Assembly (NCBI RefSeq): GCF_007858365.1
Contig: NZ_VFIO01000004.1
Coordinates: 186,001 to 250,000, forward strand
DNA length: 64,000 nucleotides
Origin: Pseudomonas saxonica
GTDB lineage: Bacteria > Pseudomonadota > Gammaproteobacteria > Pseudomonadales > Pseudomonadaceae
Reading direction: 5' to 3'
Below the pieces are notes generated by a model that searched no databases, was not told where the DNA came from, and saw only the letters and a program-made list of their open reading frames with translations. This document shows, piece after piece, positions 1 through 10,030 of the stretch (positions are counted from its first letter, which is position 1; each line of letters opens with the position of its first letter). Both the position numbers and the translations under genes were made by a program.

Positions 1-1339
1 CAATCTCGACCGTGGAGCCACTTTGCAGCGGCTCGGACAGCGGTGCGAGCCGACGATTGATACGGCAGGCAATGCAGCTATTACCGACGTCGGTGTGTAC
101 CGCGTAGGCAAAGTCGACCGCTGTGGAGCCTTTGGGCAGCTCCATGATTCGACCTTTGGGCGTGAACACATAGACCTCGTCCGGGAACAGGTCGATCTTC
201 ACGCTTTCGATAAATTCGAGGGAGTTGCCTGCGCGCTGCTGCATCTCCAGCACGCCTTTGACCCATTGCCGCGCCCGGGCGTGGGTGCCGGTGTGTTGCT
301 CGTCGCCACTGGACTTGTACAGCCAGTGGGCGGCAATACCGTTGTTAGCCATTTCTTCCATTTCGCGGGTACGGATCTGAATTTCAATCGGTACGCCATG
401 CATGCCAAACAGCGTGGTATGCAGCGATTGGTAGCCATTGGCTTTGGGGATGGCGATGTAGTCTTTGAAGCGCCCCGGCAAGGGTTTGTACAAATTATGT
501 ACAGCACCCAGCACGCGATAGCAGGTGTCTACCTTGTCGACGATGATCCGGAACGCGTACACGTCCATGATTTCGTTGAAGGCCCGACGCTTGCCACGCA
601 TTTTTTTGTAAATGCCGTAGATGTGTTTCTGACGACCGCTGACTTCGCCCTGAATGCCATCAACGGCCAAACAGTGGCTGAGCGACTCTTCAATTTTGTT
701 GACGATTTCTTTGCGGTTGCCCCGAGCGCGTTTCACGGCTTGGGAGATGCGCGCGGAGCGCATCGGGTACATCGCTTTAAAGCCGAGGTCTTCGAATTCG
801 ATACGAATGCTGTGCATACCCAGCCGATTGGCAATGGGTGCGTAGATTTCCAGGGTTTCCTTGGCAATCCGCCGACGCTTTTCGCCGGACAACACTTCGA
901 GGGTGCGCATGTTATGCAGGCGATCAGCCAGCTTCACCAAAATAACGCGGATATCCCGCGCCATGGCCATGGCCATTTTCTGGAAGTTTTCAGCTTGGGC
1001 TTCGGCCTTGGTTTCGAAGTTCATCTGAGTCAGCTTGCTGACTCCATCGACCAGTTCAGCGACAGTTTCGCCAAACTGCGAAACCAGTGCTTCCTTGGCA
1101 ATGCCGGTGTCTTCGATCACATCGTGCAGCATGGCCGCCATCAAACTTTGATGGTCCATATGCATGTCGGCCAGAATATTGGCGACTGCCAGCGGATGTG
1201 TGACATAGGGTTCGCCGCTACGTCGGCGTTGGCCGTCGTGGGCTTGCTCGGCGTAGAAGTACGCTCGTCGGACCAGATTGACCTGATCCGCACTGAGGTA
1301 AGTCGACAAGCGATCGGCGAGGGCGTCTATGCTCGGCAA
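1..1339 (-). CDS. spoT: Bifunctional (p)ppGpp synthetase/hydrolase SpoT, partial
   Basis: Controls the stringent-response alarmone: hydrolyses (p)ppGpp through an N-terminal HD domain and can make it through a RelA/SpoT synthetase domain. About 446 codons are present; the C-terminal TGS, helical and ACT regions run off the left edge. The HD motif (HDVIED, near residue 70), the synthetase region (GRFKDYIAIPKANGYQSLH) and the start of TGS (VYVFTPKGRI) are readable. The start is a TTG at 1339 preceded by GGAGG eight bases upstream; no ATG fits. It lies 60 bp downstream of rpoZ in the same direction, the usual rpoZ-spoT pair. A 537-codon open frame on the opposite strand is a codon-bias shadow. 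Identification is secure; only the 3' end is missing. Confidence 0.97.
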   Translation of the reverse strand, partial: MPSIDALADRLSTYLSADQVNLVRRAYFYAEQAHDGQRRRSGEPYVTHPLAVANILADMHMDHQSLMAAMLHDVIEDTGIAKEALVSQFGETVAELVDGVSKLTQMNFETKAEAQAENFQKMAMAMARDIRVILVKLADRLHNMRTLEVLSGEKRRRIAKETLEIYAPIANRLGMHSIRIEFEDLGFKAMYPMRSARISQAVKRARGNRKEIVNKIEESLSHCLAVDGIQGEVSGRQKHIYGIYKKMRGKRRAFNEIMDVYAFRIIVDKVDTCYRVLGAVHNLYKPLPGRFKDYIAIPKANGYQSLHTTLFGMHGVPIEIQIRTREMEEMANNGIAAHWLYKSSGDEQHTGTHARARQWVKGVLEMQQRAGNSLEFIESVKIDLFPDEVYVFTPKGRIMELPKGSTAVDFAYAVHTDVGNSCIACRINRRLAPLSEPLQSGSTVEI

Positions 1340-1399
1340 GAGGGAGCCTCCTGCCAAAACTGTGAACCCTTCGCCGTGCTACGTCGACCGGGCATAGGC

Positions 1400-1663
1400 T
1401 TAGTTCGCCTCGTTGGACTCGTCCTCGAACGCTGCGAACAGCGGTTCGTCTTCGACGATTTCAGCGTTGGCGATAAACTCGTAGCTCATCAGGCCTGCAG
1501 CGATTTCACGCAGGGCAACGACGGTAGGCTTGTCGTTTTCCCACTCAACCAAAGGCTCTTTACCGCCTGTGGCCAGTTGACGGGCACGCTTGGTAGAGAG
1601 CATGACCAGCTCAAAGCGGTTATCCACGTGTTCTAGACAGTCTTCAACGGTTACGCGGGCCAT
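1400..1663 (-). CDS. rpoZ: RNA polymerase omega subunit
   Basis: Small subunit that helps fold and hold the beta-prime subunit of RNA polymerase in the cytoplasm. The 87-residue product starts [20 protein letters not shown] and contains the conserved ALREIAAG segment; the length is normal for Pseudomonas. The ATG at 1663 has a strong GAGGAAG ribosome site. It precedes spoT on the same strand and is probably co-transcribed with it, while gmk lies 167 bp upstream behind a gap that may hold the rpoZ promoter. Confidence 0.97.
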   Translation of the reverse strand: MARVTVEDCLEHVDNRFELVMLSTKRARQLATGGKEPLVEWENDKPTVVALREIAAGLMSYEFIANAEIVEDEPLFAAFEDESNEAN

Positions 1664-1795
1664 GGTCTTCCTCGTAGCAAATGCAATATGCGCGCTGCCC
1701 GGATGGGCGAGCGGACTGAACAGTTTAAAAAATCACCAGCCATTAGGGAAGCGCTGATTTTTCAAGCCACTCTTCAAAACCTCTGTAAGCGCCAA

Positions 1796-1820
1796 TGTAA
1801 AGCCCTTGCAGGGGTTTTGG
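1796..1820 (-). terminator. Possible terminator after gmk
   Basis: Read on the minus strand, directly after the gmk stop, the sequence forms AAACCCC-TGCA-AGGGCTTT, a short imperfect GC stem with an A tract before and a short T run after it. It would separate gmk from rpoZ-spoT. The stem is short and one pair is mismatched, so this is a weak call. Confidence 0.35.
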
Positions 1821-1830
1821 GAAGTGCTGA

Positions 1831-3328
<1,498 letters not shown>

Positions 3329-3477
3329 GGACGGTACCTCGCGATTCAATGAATTAAGCCTGATGGCTATTAAGGCGGCGGATTGTAACGCAGTGCGACG
3401 GGCTGCCCCAAATGACGTCCGTCGCAAAGGTGCATCCATGATGAGTGCGCCCCACCGGGGCCGCGACAGGGTGGCTT

Positions 3478-4230
3478 TTAAGGGGCCAAGCTAGAGGTGC
3501 TTTGCCCAACCGCCAAGCCGGCGCGAATCGCTGCCAGTGCCGCCTGATAATAAGCCTTACCCTCGGGCGACTCGGCAAAGGTGACGAATTCTTCCAGCTC
3601 AGGGTCAGACAGATCGCGATACACATAGAGCAACGTGTTATCCAGTTCGCCGCCAATTTGCTCCATCAAGCGCTGACGCTGACCATTGAGCATGCCGGGT
3701 GCCAAACCACCCCCCAACAAACCCGGAATCATTGCACTCAAGCTGTCTGCTGCAACGCCTGCAATGGCCAAGGTAATTTCTGCACCCGCTTCGCGGGCCG
3801 GCAATGCCCGGGACAAACGATTAATCAGCAACTGACGAGTGGCACTGGCCTCAATGCGTGGCAAGCCTCTTGCGTGCTTGGCCAATTGGTCGGGACGCGT
3901 GGCGAGCAGCTCCGCCGCCACAATTTTGCGCCCCACGGGCGACTGAAAAAAGGTCAGCGCAGGGGCTGGATTGGGCAGGTTTTTGCGCATCTGCTCTTTG
4001 GCCCGCTTATCCATAGCGTCAGGGTCAAAGCGCTGGTTGCTGTTATTCATCAACGCCTGATAGACCGCAGGCGGCAACGTATTGCGGTAACGCTCCTGAG
4101 TGGCACTGAGCGCGTCATTGAAATGCGCGCGCTGTTCTGGCCAGCCAGCGACCTGAAACAGGTCATCGAGGCTGTCTGCCCATGCGGGTAACGTACACAA
4201 CATCATTAAAACGAATAACAAACGGCGCAT
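3478..4230 (-). CDS. Secreted DUF2059 protein
   Basis: A 250-residue protein with a clear Sec signal peptide (MRRLLFVLMMLCTLPAWA-DS) and a C-terminal DUF2059 domain, recognised by the pattern LYVYRDLSDPELEEFVTFAESPEG-KAYY. It should be periplasmic. The family has no assigned biochemical function. The ATG at 4230 follows a GGAG site. The gene stands alone, with about 150 bp before the divergent oxygenase gene and 149 bp to yicC. Confidence 0.85.
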   Translation of the reverse strand: MRRLLFVLMMLCTLPAWADSLDDLFQVAGWPEQRAHFNDALSATQERYRNTLPPAVYQALMNNSNQRFDPDAMDKRAKEQMRKNLPNPAPALTFFQSPVGRKIVAAELLATRPDQLAKHARGLPRIEASATRQLLINRLSRALPAREAGAEITLAIAGVAADSLSAMIPGLLGGGLAPGMLNGQRQRLMEQIGGELDNTLLYVYRDLSDPELEEFVTFAESPEGKAYYQAALAAIRAGLAVGQSTSSLAP

Positions 4231-4380
4231 GGGGGACTCCTGTCAGCAAGGCGCTATTGTCCGGGTGTGGCGTAGGACTTGTCGAGAATCCTCTTTGCCA
4301 AGAAGTTTTAAATAATCGGTCGAATTATTTACACATTGCCAGCTAGACGGAGCTGTCAGATTTTAAGGGGTGTGGATATT

Positions 4381-5016
4381 ATGCGCCGCATGCAAATACC
4401 CTCTGATCATCCGCTGTTGCTACGCATTGTCGACGACCTGTACGCGCAGGGATGGTCACAGCAAAACATTTTTCTGCCCGAGGCTTTGACCCTCGAACTG
4501 GCGGCTGAGTGCCACAAACGCTCTGCCGAAGGTGAGTTGACCCCGGCGGCGGTCGGGCGCGGTCTTACCCAAGAGGTCCGAGAGGGTATACGCGGCGACC
4601 ATATTCAATGGCTGGAGCCGGGAGAGGCTCTAGCCTGCGACAGTTATTTAGGCTTGATGGAAAGCCTGCGAATCGCCATGAATCGCAGGCTTTTTTTGGG
4701 CCTTGAAGACTTCGAAAGTCACTTCGCGCTTTACCCGCCCGGTGCGTTTTACCTTAAACACCTTGACCGTTTTCGCGATGATGACCGGCGCATGGTGTCG
4801 GCCGTGGTGTACCTCAATCAAGCGTGGTTGCCCGAGCACGGCGGCCAGTTGCGCATGTACCTTGAAGACAACGTCGATTACGACGTACTGCCGACCGGCG
4901 GCTGTCTGGTGGTGTTTCTGTCAGGTGAAGTACCTCACGAAGTCATGCCCGCAACCCGTGATCGCCTGTCATTGACCGGCTGGTTTCGCCGCCGCGCCAC
5001 GGAGGTAGTCATATGA
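4381..5016 (+). CDS. 2OG-Fe(II) oxygenase, SM-20/PiuC-like
   Basis: Predicted iron- and 2-oxoglutarate-dependent dioxygenase of 211 residues. The facial triad is visible as H127-x-D129 (YLKHLDRF) and H186 (EVPHEVMP), with an arginine at about 195 (RDRLSLTGW) placed to bind 2-oxoglutarate. The substrate is unknown. The ATG at 4381 has an AAGGGG site about 10 bases upstream; further ATGs at 4336 and 4390 are possible but less well placed. Its stop overlaps the next start by 4 bp (ATGA), so it is translationally coupled to the DUF523 gene. The coding sequence contains a terminator-like hairpin, listed separately. Confidence 0.9.
   Translation: MRRMQIPSDHPLLLRIVDDLYAQGWSQQNIFLPEALTLELAAECHKRSAEGELTPAAVGRGLTQEVREGIRGDHIQWLEPGEALACDSYLGLMESLRIAMNRRLFLGLEDFESHFALYPPGAFYLKHLDRFRDDDRRMVSAVVYLNQAWLPEHGGQLRMYLEDNVDYDVLPTGGCLVVFLSGEVPHEVMPATRDRLSLTGWFRRRATEVVI
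4661..4697 (+). terminator. Terminator-shaped hairpin inside the oxygenase gene
   Basis: A perfect 11-bp stem (AAAGCCTGCGA at 4661-4671 with TCGCAGGCTTT at 4683-4693), an 11-base loop and a run of seven T (4691-4697) have the form of an intrinsic terminator, but lie in the middle of the reading frame, about codons 94-106. The same nine bases AGCCTGCGA also occur at 4632-4640, giving a second partner for the downstream arm. Whether it terminates transcription is not known; active translation would be expected to mask it. Confidence 0.5.
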
Positions 5017-5537
5017 GGGAAAAACTGTTGGTCAGCCGCTGCCTGCTGGGTCATCGCGTGCGCTACGACGGCGGCGCCAGCGGCCCATATGCACAGTTGG
5101 CGCTGTGGCAAGACCAAGGCCGGGTGATTGCAGTCTGTCCGGAAGTCGCAGGGGGGTTACCCACACCACGCGCGGCTGCAGAAATCCCCGGTGGTCAAGG
5201 CGCCCAAGTGCTAGAGGGCTTGGCACCCGTGATCACCACCGACGCAGAAGATGTCACCGCCGCCTTTGTGTCTGGCGCTCGGCAAGCCTTGGCGCTGGTA
5301 AAGCAACACGGCATTCGCATCGCGATCCTCAAGGCCAACAGTCCGTCTTGCGGCAATATTCTGACCTATGACGGCAGTTTTAGCGGGGTCAAAGTCCAAG
5401 GCCAGGGCGTAACGGCAGCGCTGCTGAGCCAAGCCGGTGTGCAGGTATTCAACGAATTGCAATTGGCAGAAGCCGCCCAAGCGTTAGCAACCCTTGAGTC
5501 GCTGGCGAAGGCTGCTACGAAGATTGAGTTCAGGTAA
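5013..5537 (+). CDS. DUF523 protein
   Basis: A 174-residue member of the DUF523 family. Conserved pieces are SRCLLGHRVRYDGG at the N-terminus, CPEVAGGLPTPR near residue 42, and NSPSCGN near residue 109; the three cysteine-containing motifs suggest a metal or thiol chemistry, but no function is established. The start ATGA overlaps the oxygenase stop. The carbonic anhydrase gene follows 32 bp later. Confidence 0.88.
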   Translation: MREKLLVSRCLLGHRVRYDGGASGPYAQLALWQDQGRVIAVCPEVAGGLPTPRAAAEIPGGQGAQVLEGLAPVITTDAEDVTAAFVSGARQALALVKQHGIRIAILKANSPSCGNILTYDGSFSGVKVQGQGVTAALLSQAGVQVFNELQLAEAAQALATLESLAKAATKIEFR

Positions 5538-5569
5538 CATTCGCTACCACTTTGCCCAGGGATATTACG

Positions 5570-6283
5570 ATGACTGACAAGCCTAAAACGCAGCCTTCGG
5601 ACACGGCTGAAAGTGCCGATTCAGCACTGCACCATATCGTTGATGGCTTTTTGCATTTTCATCACGAGATTTTTCCCGAGCAAGAAGCCTTCTTCAAGAA
5701 ACTTGCCACGGCGCAAAATCCACGGGCGATGTTTATTGCCTGTGCCGATTCGCGCATCGTCCCCGAGCTGATCACTCAAAGTGCGCCGGGTGACCTGTTT
5801 GTCACCCGCAACGTCGGTAACGTCGTACCGCCCTACGGGCAGATGAACGGTGGTGTTTCCACCGCCATTGAATACGCAGTACTGGCGCTTGGCGTGCAGC
5901 ACATCATCATCTGCGGGCATTCGGATTGCGGCGCAATGCGTGCGGTCTTGAACCCCGCCAGCCTGAAGAAGATGCCGACGGTTAAAGCCTGGTTACATCA
6001 CGTAGAAGTGGCTAAAACCATGGTGCAGGAGAACTGCAACTGTGCCAATGAAGCCGAAAGCATGCACGTACTGACCGAAGAGAACGTGATTGCCCAGTTG
6101 CAGCACTTGCGCACACACCCGTCGGTGGCATCACGCATGGCCAACGGGCAGCTGTTCATTCACGGCTGGGTATACGACATCGAAACCAGCGAAATCAAAG
6201 CGTACGATGCCGACAAAGGGGCATTCCTGCCGCTGGATGGCACCAGTCCGATTCCGAGTGCAACGCCTAAAGCGCGGTTCTGA
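5570..6283 (+). CDS. Beta-class carbonic anhydrase
   Basis: Interconverts CO2 and bicarbonate at a zinc site. The 237-residue protein shows the beta-class ligands and dyad: C-x-D-S-R in FIACADSRIVPELI and H-x2-C in ICGHSDCGAMRAV. The ATG at 5570 follows AGGGA; an upstream ATG at 5552 lacks a site. It converges on the next gene with only 9 bp between stops. A carbonic anhydrase beside the cox operon is common in Pseudomonas. Confidence 0.94.
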   Translation: MTDKPKTQPSDTAESADSALHHIVDGFLHFHHEIFPEQEAFFKKLATAQNPRAMFIACADSRIVPELITQSAPGDLFVTRNVGNVVPPYGQMNGGVSTAIEYAVLALGVQHIIICGHSDCGAMRAVLNPASLKKMPTVKAWLHHVEVAKTMVQENCNCANEAESMHVLTEENVIAQLQHLRTHPSVASRMANGQLFIHGWVYDIETSEIKAYDADKGAFLPLDGTSPIPSATPKARF

Positions 6284-6292
6284 CCCAACCGA

Positions 6293-6928
6293 TCAAAGCG
6301 TCAGCCCAATGCCTAATTGCTTGGACATGCACGGCCATTGGCTCCATGCGGTGCCAGTGGCCGGGCTGACGAGTTTTTTACGGTAGGCTTCGACCGTTTC
6401 CAGTGCAAAGTTTTCGTCGTCGAGCATTTCATCGACCGCGTGGTGCACGGCTTCGTCCAGCTGATTGGCAAACGCTTCACCGATCAATTGATGGGCGATG
6501 ATATTGGCCACGGTCGTGTCCAGTGGTATCAAAGGCTGGCCGAAATGCTTGATATAGACGTCATTGACCTCTTCGACAAGCCGATGTGCCAGATACGCTT
6601 CGTCCAGCAAAGCCTCTAGCCCTTCGTGCCCCTTAAGCAACTCTTGAGCATCGGTAAAATAGTGCTCGGCGATGCGCAATACCGGGGTGATTTGCGATTC
6701 AATACCCGCCTTCTGCGCCACATCATTGGCAGCATCCAGCAAATCGGGCACTTGTTCGATGTACGCGCTGACAAAACGCGTCATCACTTCATTTTTGTCG
6801 AATTCAGGCAGTTCAATCGCGGCATGAAGCTGCGGCAATTGCGTGGCCAAATGCTTGGCGAGCAGGCCCGTTGTTGCCTCATGTGTTTGGGCACACAAGA
6901 TCTGCGCACGGATGGCGGCGGTGTTCAT
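6293..6928 (-). CDS. Conserved hypothetical protein
   Basis: A 211-residue protein that I do not recognise by function; it resembles uncharacterised Pseudomonas proteins. The sequence is acidic and looks almost entirely helical, with no signal peptide, membrane segment or obvious catalytic motif. The middle (HRLVEEVNDVYIKHFGQPLIPLDTT) looks conserved-domain-like. The ATG at 6928 has a GGAG-like site (CCTGGAGTTCCC). It converges on the carbonic anhydrase gene. Confidence 0.75.
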   Translation of the reverse strand: MNTAAIRAQILCAQTHEATTGLLAKHLATQLPQLHAAIELPEFDKNEVMTRFVSAYIEQVPDLLDAANDVAQKAGIESQITPVLRIAEHYFTDAQELLKGHEGLEALLDEAYLAHRLVEEVNDVYIKHFGQPLIPLDTTVANIIAHQLIGEAFANQLDEAVHHAVDEMLDDENFALETVEAYRKKLVSPATGTAWSQWPCMSKQLGIGLTL

Positions 6929-7256
6929 GGGAACTCCAGGGGAGAAACGCTAGACAGGGAATAACTTTAAAAGTAGCCCTTAAAACGCAAAGGATATTTT
7001 TCAGGGGCAGTATTGTTATTCATTTTGTGACGCGGGAGTGAGTGCCATTTGTCGATGGGACTGTAATTGATTCATTTAACCCTCCTCAGTGCAGGGTTTA
7101 TGTCGCTGTCTATACTCGATTCTAGAAAACGTTTTTCGATGATGCCCGACTGCCCGAGCAGACGAGGCCAGGCGCTCAAACCGCCCCCTTGTATAAAGAG
7201 CTGGCACCCAGGCATAGACCGGCGCACTAACAAGAAAAACCAAGGGGAACACCGCG
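6929..7256. other. Intergenic region before coxB
   Basis: A 328-bp gap between a minus-strand gene and the start of the cox operon. It should hold both promoters. The only clear element is a CTATACT hexamer region at 7110-7116. I see no small ORF with a convincing ribosome site and no repeat. Confidence 0.6.
7110..7116 (+). promoter_or_regulatory. Candidate RpoS-type -10 element for the cox operon
   Basis: CTATACT matches the extended -10 preferred by RpoS, about 140 bp before coxB, with no good TTGACA hexamer at the usual distance. The aa3-type oxidase of P. aeruginosa is reported to depend on RpoS, which fits. Based on one motif only. Confidence 0.45.
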
Positions 7257-8381
7257 ATGCGACATCCAAAACTATGGATGGGGCTGTTGTTGTGGTCAGT
7301 TTTCAACCCGGCACACGCTGCCTGGACGGTGAACATGTCACCGGGCGCGACCGAGGTCAGCCACGCCGTATTTGATTTGCACATGACCATCTTCTGGATC
7401 TGTGTGGTCATCGGCATCATTGTGTTTGGTGCAATGCTGTGGTCAATAATCGTTCACAGACGCTCCACCGGTCAGCAAGCGGCTACGTTTCATGAGAGCA
7501 CCAAGGTCGAAATTCTCTGGACGGTCGTGCCTCTGATCATCCTTATCGTGATGGCCATCCCGGCAACCAGAACCCTGATCAACATTTACGACAACAGTGA
7601 TTCGGATATCGACATCCAGATCACCGGTTATCAGTGGAAGTGGCATTACAAATACTTGGGCCAAGACGTCGAGTTCTTCAGCAATCTGGCCACCCCTGCT
7701 GATCAAATCCACAATCAGTCCCCCAAAAGCGAACATTACCTGCTTGAAGTCGATGAGCCGCTCGTGCTGCCCACAGGTGCCAAAATCCGGTTTCTGGTGA
7801 CCTCTGCCGACGTGATCCACTCGTGGTGGGTACCGGCGTTTGCAGTCAAACGCGATGCCATTCCAGGGTTTATCAATGAGGCCTGGTCTCGCGTCGAAAA
7901 GCCCGGCCTCTATCGCGGTCAGTGCGCCGAATTGTGCGGCAAGGATCACGGCTTTATGCCCATCGTGGTGGACGTCAAAACCCGCCCGGACTACGACGCC
8001 TGGCTCGCCGAGCGTAAAGCCCAGGCGGCGCAGCTCAAGGAGTTGACCAGCAAAGAGTGGACCCTCGATGAACTGGTGGCCCGGGGGGACAAGGTTTATC
8101 ACACCACCTGCACGGCCTGTCATCAGGCTGAAGGGCAGGGCCTGCCGCCGATGTTCCCCGCGCTCAAAGGCTCGCCCATTGCCACGGGCCCTAAAGAAGA
8201 CCACCTGCACCGCGTGTACTTTGGCAAGCCGGGCACGGCGATGGCCGCTTTTGGCAAGCAACTCTCAGAAGTCGATATTGCCGCGGTGGTGACGTACGAA
8301 CGCAACGCCTGGGGCAACAATAAAGGCGACATGGTGACCCCAAAAGACGTGCTGGCGCTCAAACAGGCGCAAGCCAAATGA
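7257..8381 (+). CDS. coxB: Cytochrome c oxidase subunit II with fused cytochrome c domain
   Basis: Takes electrons from cytochrome c and passes them to subunit I at the inner membrane. The 374-residue protein has a signal-like N-terminus (to about 21), two membrane segments (about 40-65 and 85-105), a CuA cupredoxin domain with ligands in IHSWW and C-x3-C-x3-H-x2-M (QCAELCGKDHGFM), then a C-terminal haem c domain (CTACH). This makes it a caa3-type subunit. The ATG has AGGGGAA upstream. First gene of the operon, 46 bp before coxA. Confidence 0.96.
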   Translation: MRHPKLWMGLLLWSVFNPAHAAWTVNMSPGATEVSHAVFDLHMTIFWICVVIGIIVFGAMLWSIIVHRRSTGQQAATFHESTKVEILWTVVPLIILIVMAIPATRTLINIYDNSDSDIDIQITGYQWKWHYKYLGQDVEFFSNLATPADQIHNQSPKSEHYLLEVDEPLVLPTGAKIRFLVTSADVIHSWWVPAFAVKRDAIPGFINEAWSRVEKPGLYRGQCAELCGKDHGFMPIVVDVKTRPDYDAWLAERKAQAAQLKELTSKEWTLDELVARGDKVYHTTCTACHQAEGQGLPPMFPALKGSPIATGPKEDHLHRVYFGKPGTAMAAFGKQLSEVDIAAVVTYERNAWGNNKGDMVTPKDVLALKQAQAK

Positions 8382-8427
8382 GCCTGCGGGCGCGCAACAA
8401 CCGATGGCCCTTTGCAGGAGTCAGGAC

Positions 8428-10014
8428 ATGAGTGCGGTTATCGACGATCACACAGCAGCTGACCACGCCCACGGCCCTGCAAAAGGCCTTATGCGCTGGG
8501 TGCTTACCACCAATCACAAAGACATCGGCACGCTGTACCTGTGGTTTAGCTTCTGCATGTTTTTGCTGGGTGGCTCGTTTGCCATGGTGATTCGTGCCGA
8601 GCTGTTCCAGCCAGGCTTACAAATTGTCGAGCCCGCGTTCTTCAATCAGATGACCACCATGCACGGCTTGATCATGGTGTTTGGCGCGGTGATGCCGGCG
8701 TTTGTCGGGCTGGCCAACTGGATGATCCCCTTGATGATCGGCGCACCCGACATGGCCCTGCCGAGGATGAACAACTTCAGCTTCTGGCTACTGCCTGCCG
8801 CCTTTTTCATGCTGATCTCGACGCTCTTTATGGCTGGAGGCGGGCCGAATTTTGGCTGGACCTTCTACGCGCCCTTATCCACCACTTACGCACCCGAAAG
8901 CGTGACTTATTTTATTTTTGCCATCCATTTGATGGGTATTAGCTCAATCATGGGTGCGATCAACGTCATTGCGACCATCCTCAACCTGCGCGCCCCTGGC
9001 ATGACACTGATGAAAATGCCGCTGTTCGTCTGGACGTGGTTGATCACAGCTTTTTTGTTAATTGCCGTGATGCCGGTGCTGGCAGGCGTGGTGACCATGA
9101 TGTTGATGGACATCCACTTCGGCACCAGTTTCTTTAGTGCTGCGGGTGGCGGTGACCCGGTGTTGTTCCAACATGTGTTCTGGTTTTTTGGTCATCCCGA
9201 GGTGTACATCATGATTCTGCCGGCGTTCGGGGCCATTAGCGCGATCATTCCAACCTTCTCGCGCAAACCGCTGTTCGGTTACACCTCAATGGTTTATGCC
9301 ACGGCGAGCATTGCCTTTCTGTCGTTTATTGTTTGGGCGCACCATATGTTTGTGGTGGGCATTCCACTCGTCGGCGAGCTGTTTTTTATGTATGCCACGT
9401 TGCTGATCGCGGTGCCGACCGGGGTCAAGGTGTTCAACTGGGTCAGCACCATGTGGCAAGGCTCGCTGACGTTCGAAACACCTATGCTGTTCGCCGTAGC
9501 CTTTGTGATTTTATTCACAATCGGCGGTTTTTCCGGGTTGATGCTGGCCATCGCCCCGGCTGACTTTCAGTACCACGATACCTACTTCGTGGTGGCGCAT
9601 TTCCACTACGTTCTGGTGCCCGGCGCCATCTTCGGGATCTTCGCCTCGACCTACTACTGGCTGCCGAAATGGACTGGTCACATGTATGACGAAACGCTGG
9701 GTAAGCTGCATTTCTGGCTGTCATTTGTGGGCATGAACCTGACCTTCTTCCCCATGCACTTTGTGGGTCTGGCGGGCATGCCGCGCCGGGTGCCGGACTA
9801 CAACCTGCAATTTGCCGACTTCAACATGGTGTCGTCGATTGGCGGGTTTATGTTTGGGACGACGCAGCTGTTATTCCTGTTTATCGTCATCAAATGCATT
9901 CGCGGAGGCCCGAAAGCGCCCGCCAAACCGTGGGATGGTGCTGAAGGCCTGGAGTGGAGCGTGCCTTCGCCCGCGCCCTATCACACCTTTACGACACCGC
10001 CCCGGATTGATTGA
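8428..10014 (+). CDS. coxA: Cytochrome c oxidase subunit I
   Basis: Catalytic haem-copper subunit that reduces O2 to water and pumps protons. The 528-residue protein has about twelve membrane spans and the expected ligands: the cross-linked His-Tyr in GHPEVYIMILP, the CuB histidines in WAHHMF, and the haem ligands in VAHFHYVL. The ATG at 8428 has AGGAG; an upstream start at 8404 would add nine unlikely residues. It is followed by a 272-bp repeat-bearing gap before ctaG. Confidence 0.97.
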   Translation: MSAVIDDHTAADHAHGPAKGLMRWVLTTNHKDIGTLYLWFSFCMFLLGGSFAMVIRAELFQPGLQIVEPAFFNQMTTMHGLIMVFGAVMPAFVGLANWMIPLMIGAPDMALPRMNNFSFWLLPAAFFMLISTLFMAGGGPNFGWTFYAPLSTTYAPESVTYFIFAIHLMGISSIMGAINVIATILNLRAPGMTLMKMPLFVWTWLITAFLLIAVMPVLAGVVTMMLMDIHFGTSFFSAAGGGDPVLFQHVFWFFGHPEVYIMILPAFGAISAIIPTFSRKPLFGYTSMVYATASIAFLSFIVWAHHMFVVGIPLVGELFFMYATLLIAVPTGVKVFNWVSTMWQGSLTFETPMLFAVAFVILFTIGGFSGLMLAIAPADFQYHDTYFVVAHFHYVLVPGAIFGIFASTYYWLPKWTGHMYDETLGKLHFWLSFVGMNLTFFPMHFVGLAGMPRRVPDYNLQFADFNMVSSIGGFMFGTTQLLFLFIVIKCIRGGPKAPAKPWDGAEGLEWSVPSPAPYHTFTTPPRID

Positions 10015-10030
10015 ACGCTAGGCTTAAAGG

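Noticed and set aside
23..1636. 537-codon open frame opposite spoT and rpoZ
   Set aside because: Antisense shadow of two conserved genes caused by GC-biased third positions; composition (many His, Phe, Val, Gln) is that of complementary codons, and it matches no known family.
7201..7216. Possible sigma-54 promoter TGGCAC before coxB
   Set aside because: The -12 half lacks the GC doublet at the right distance, so only one half matches.
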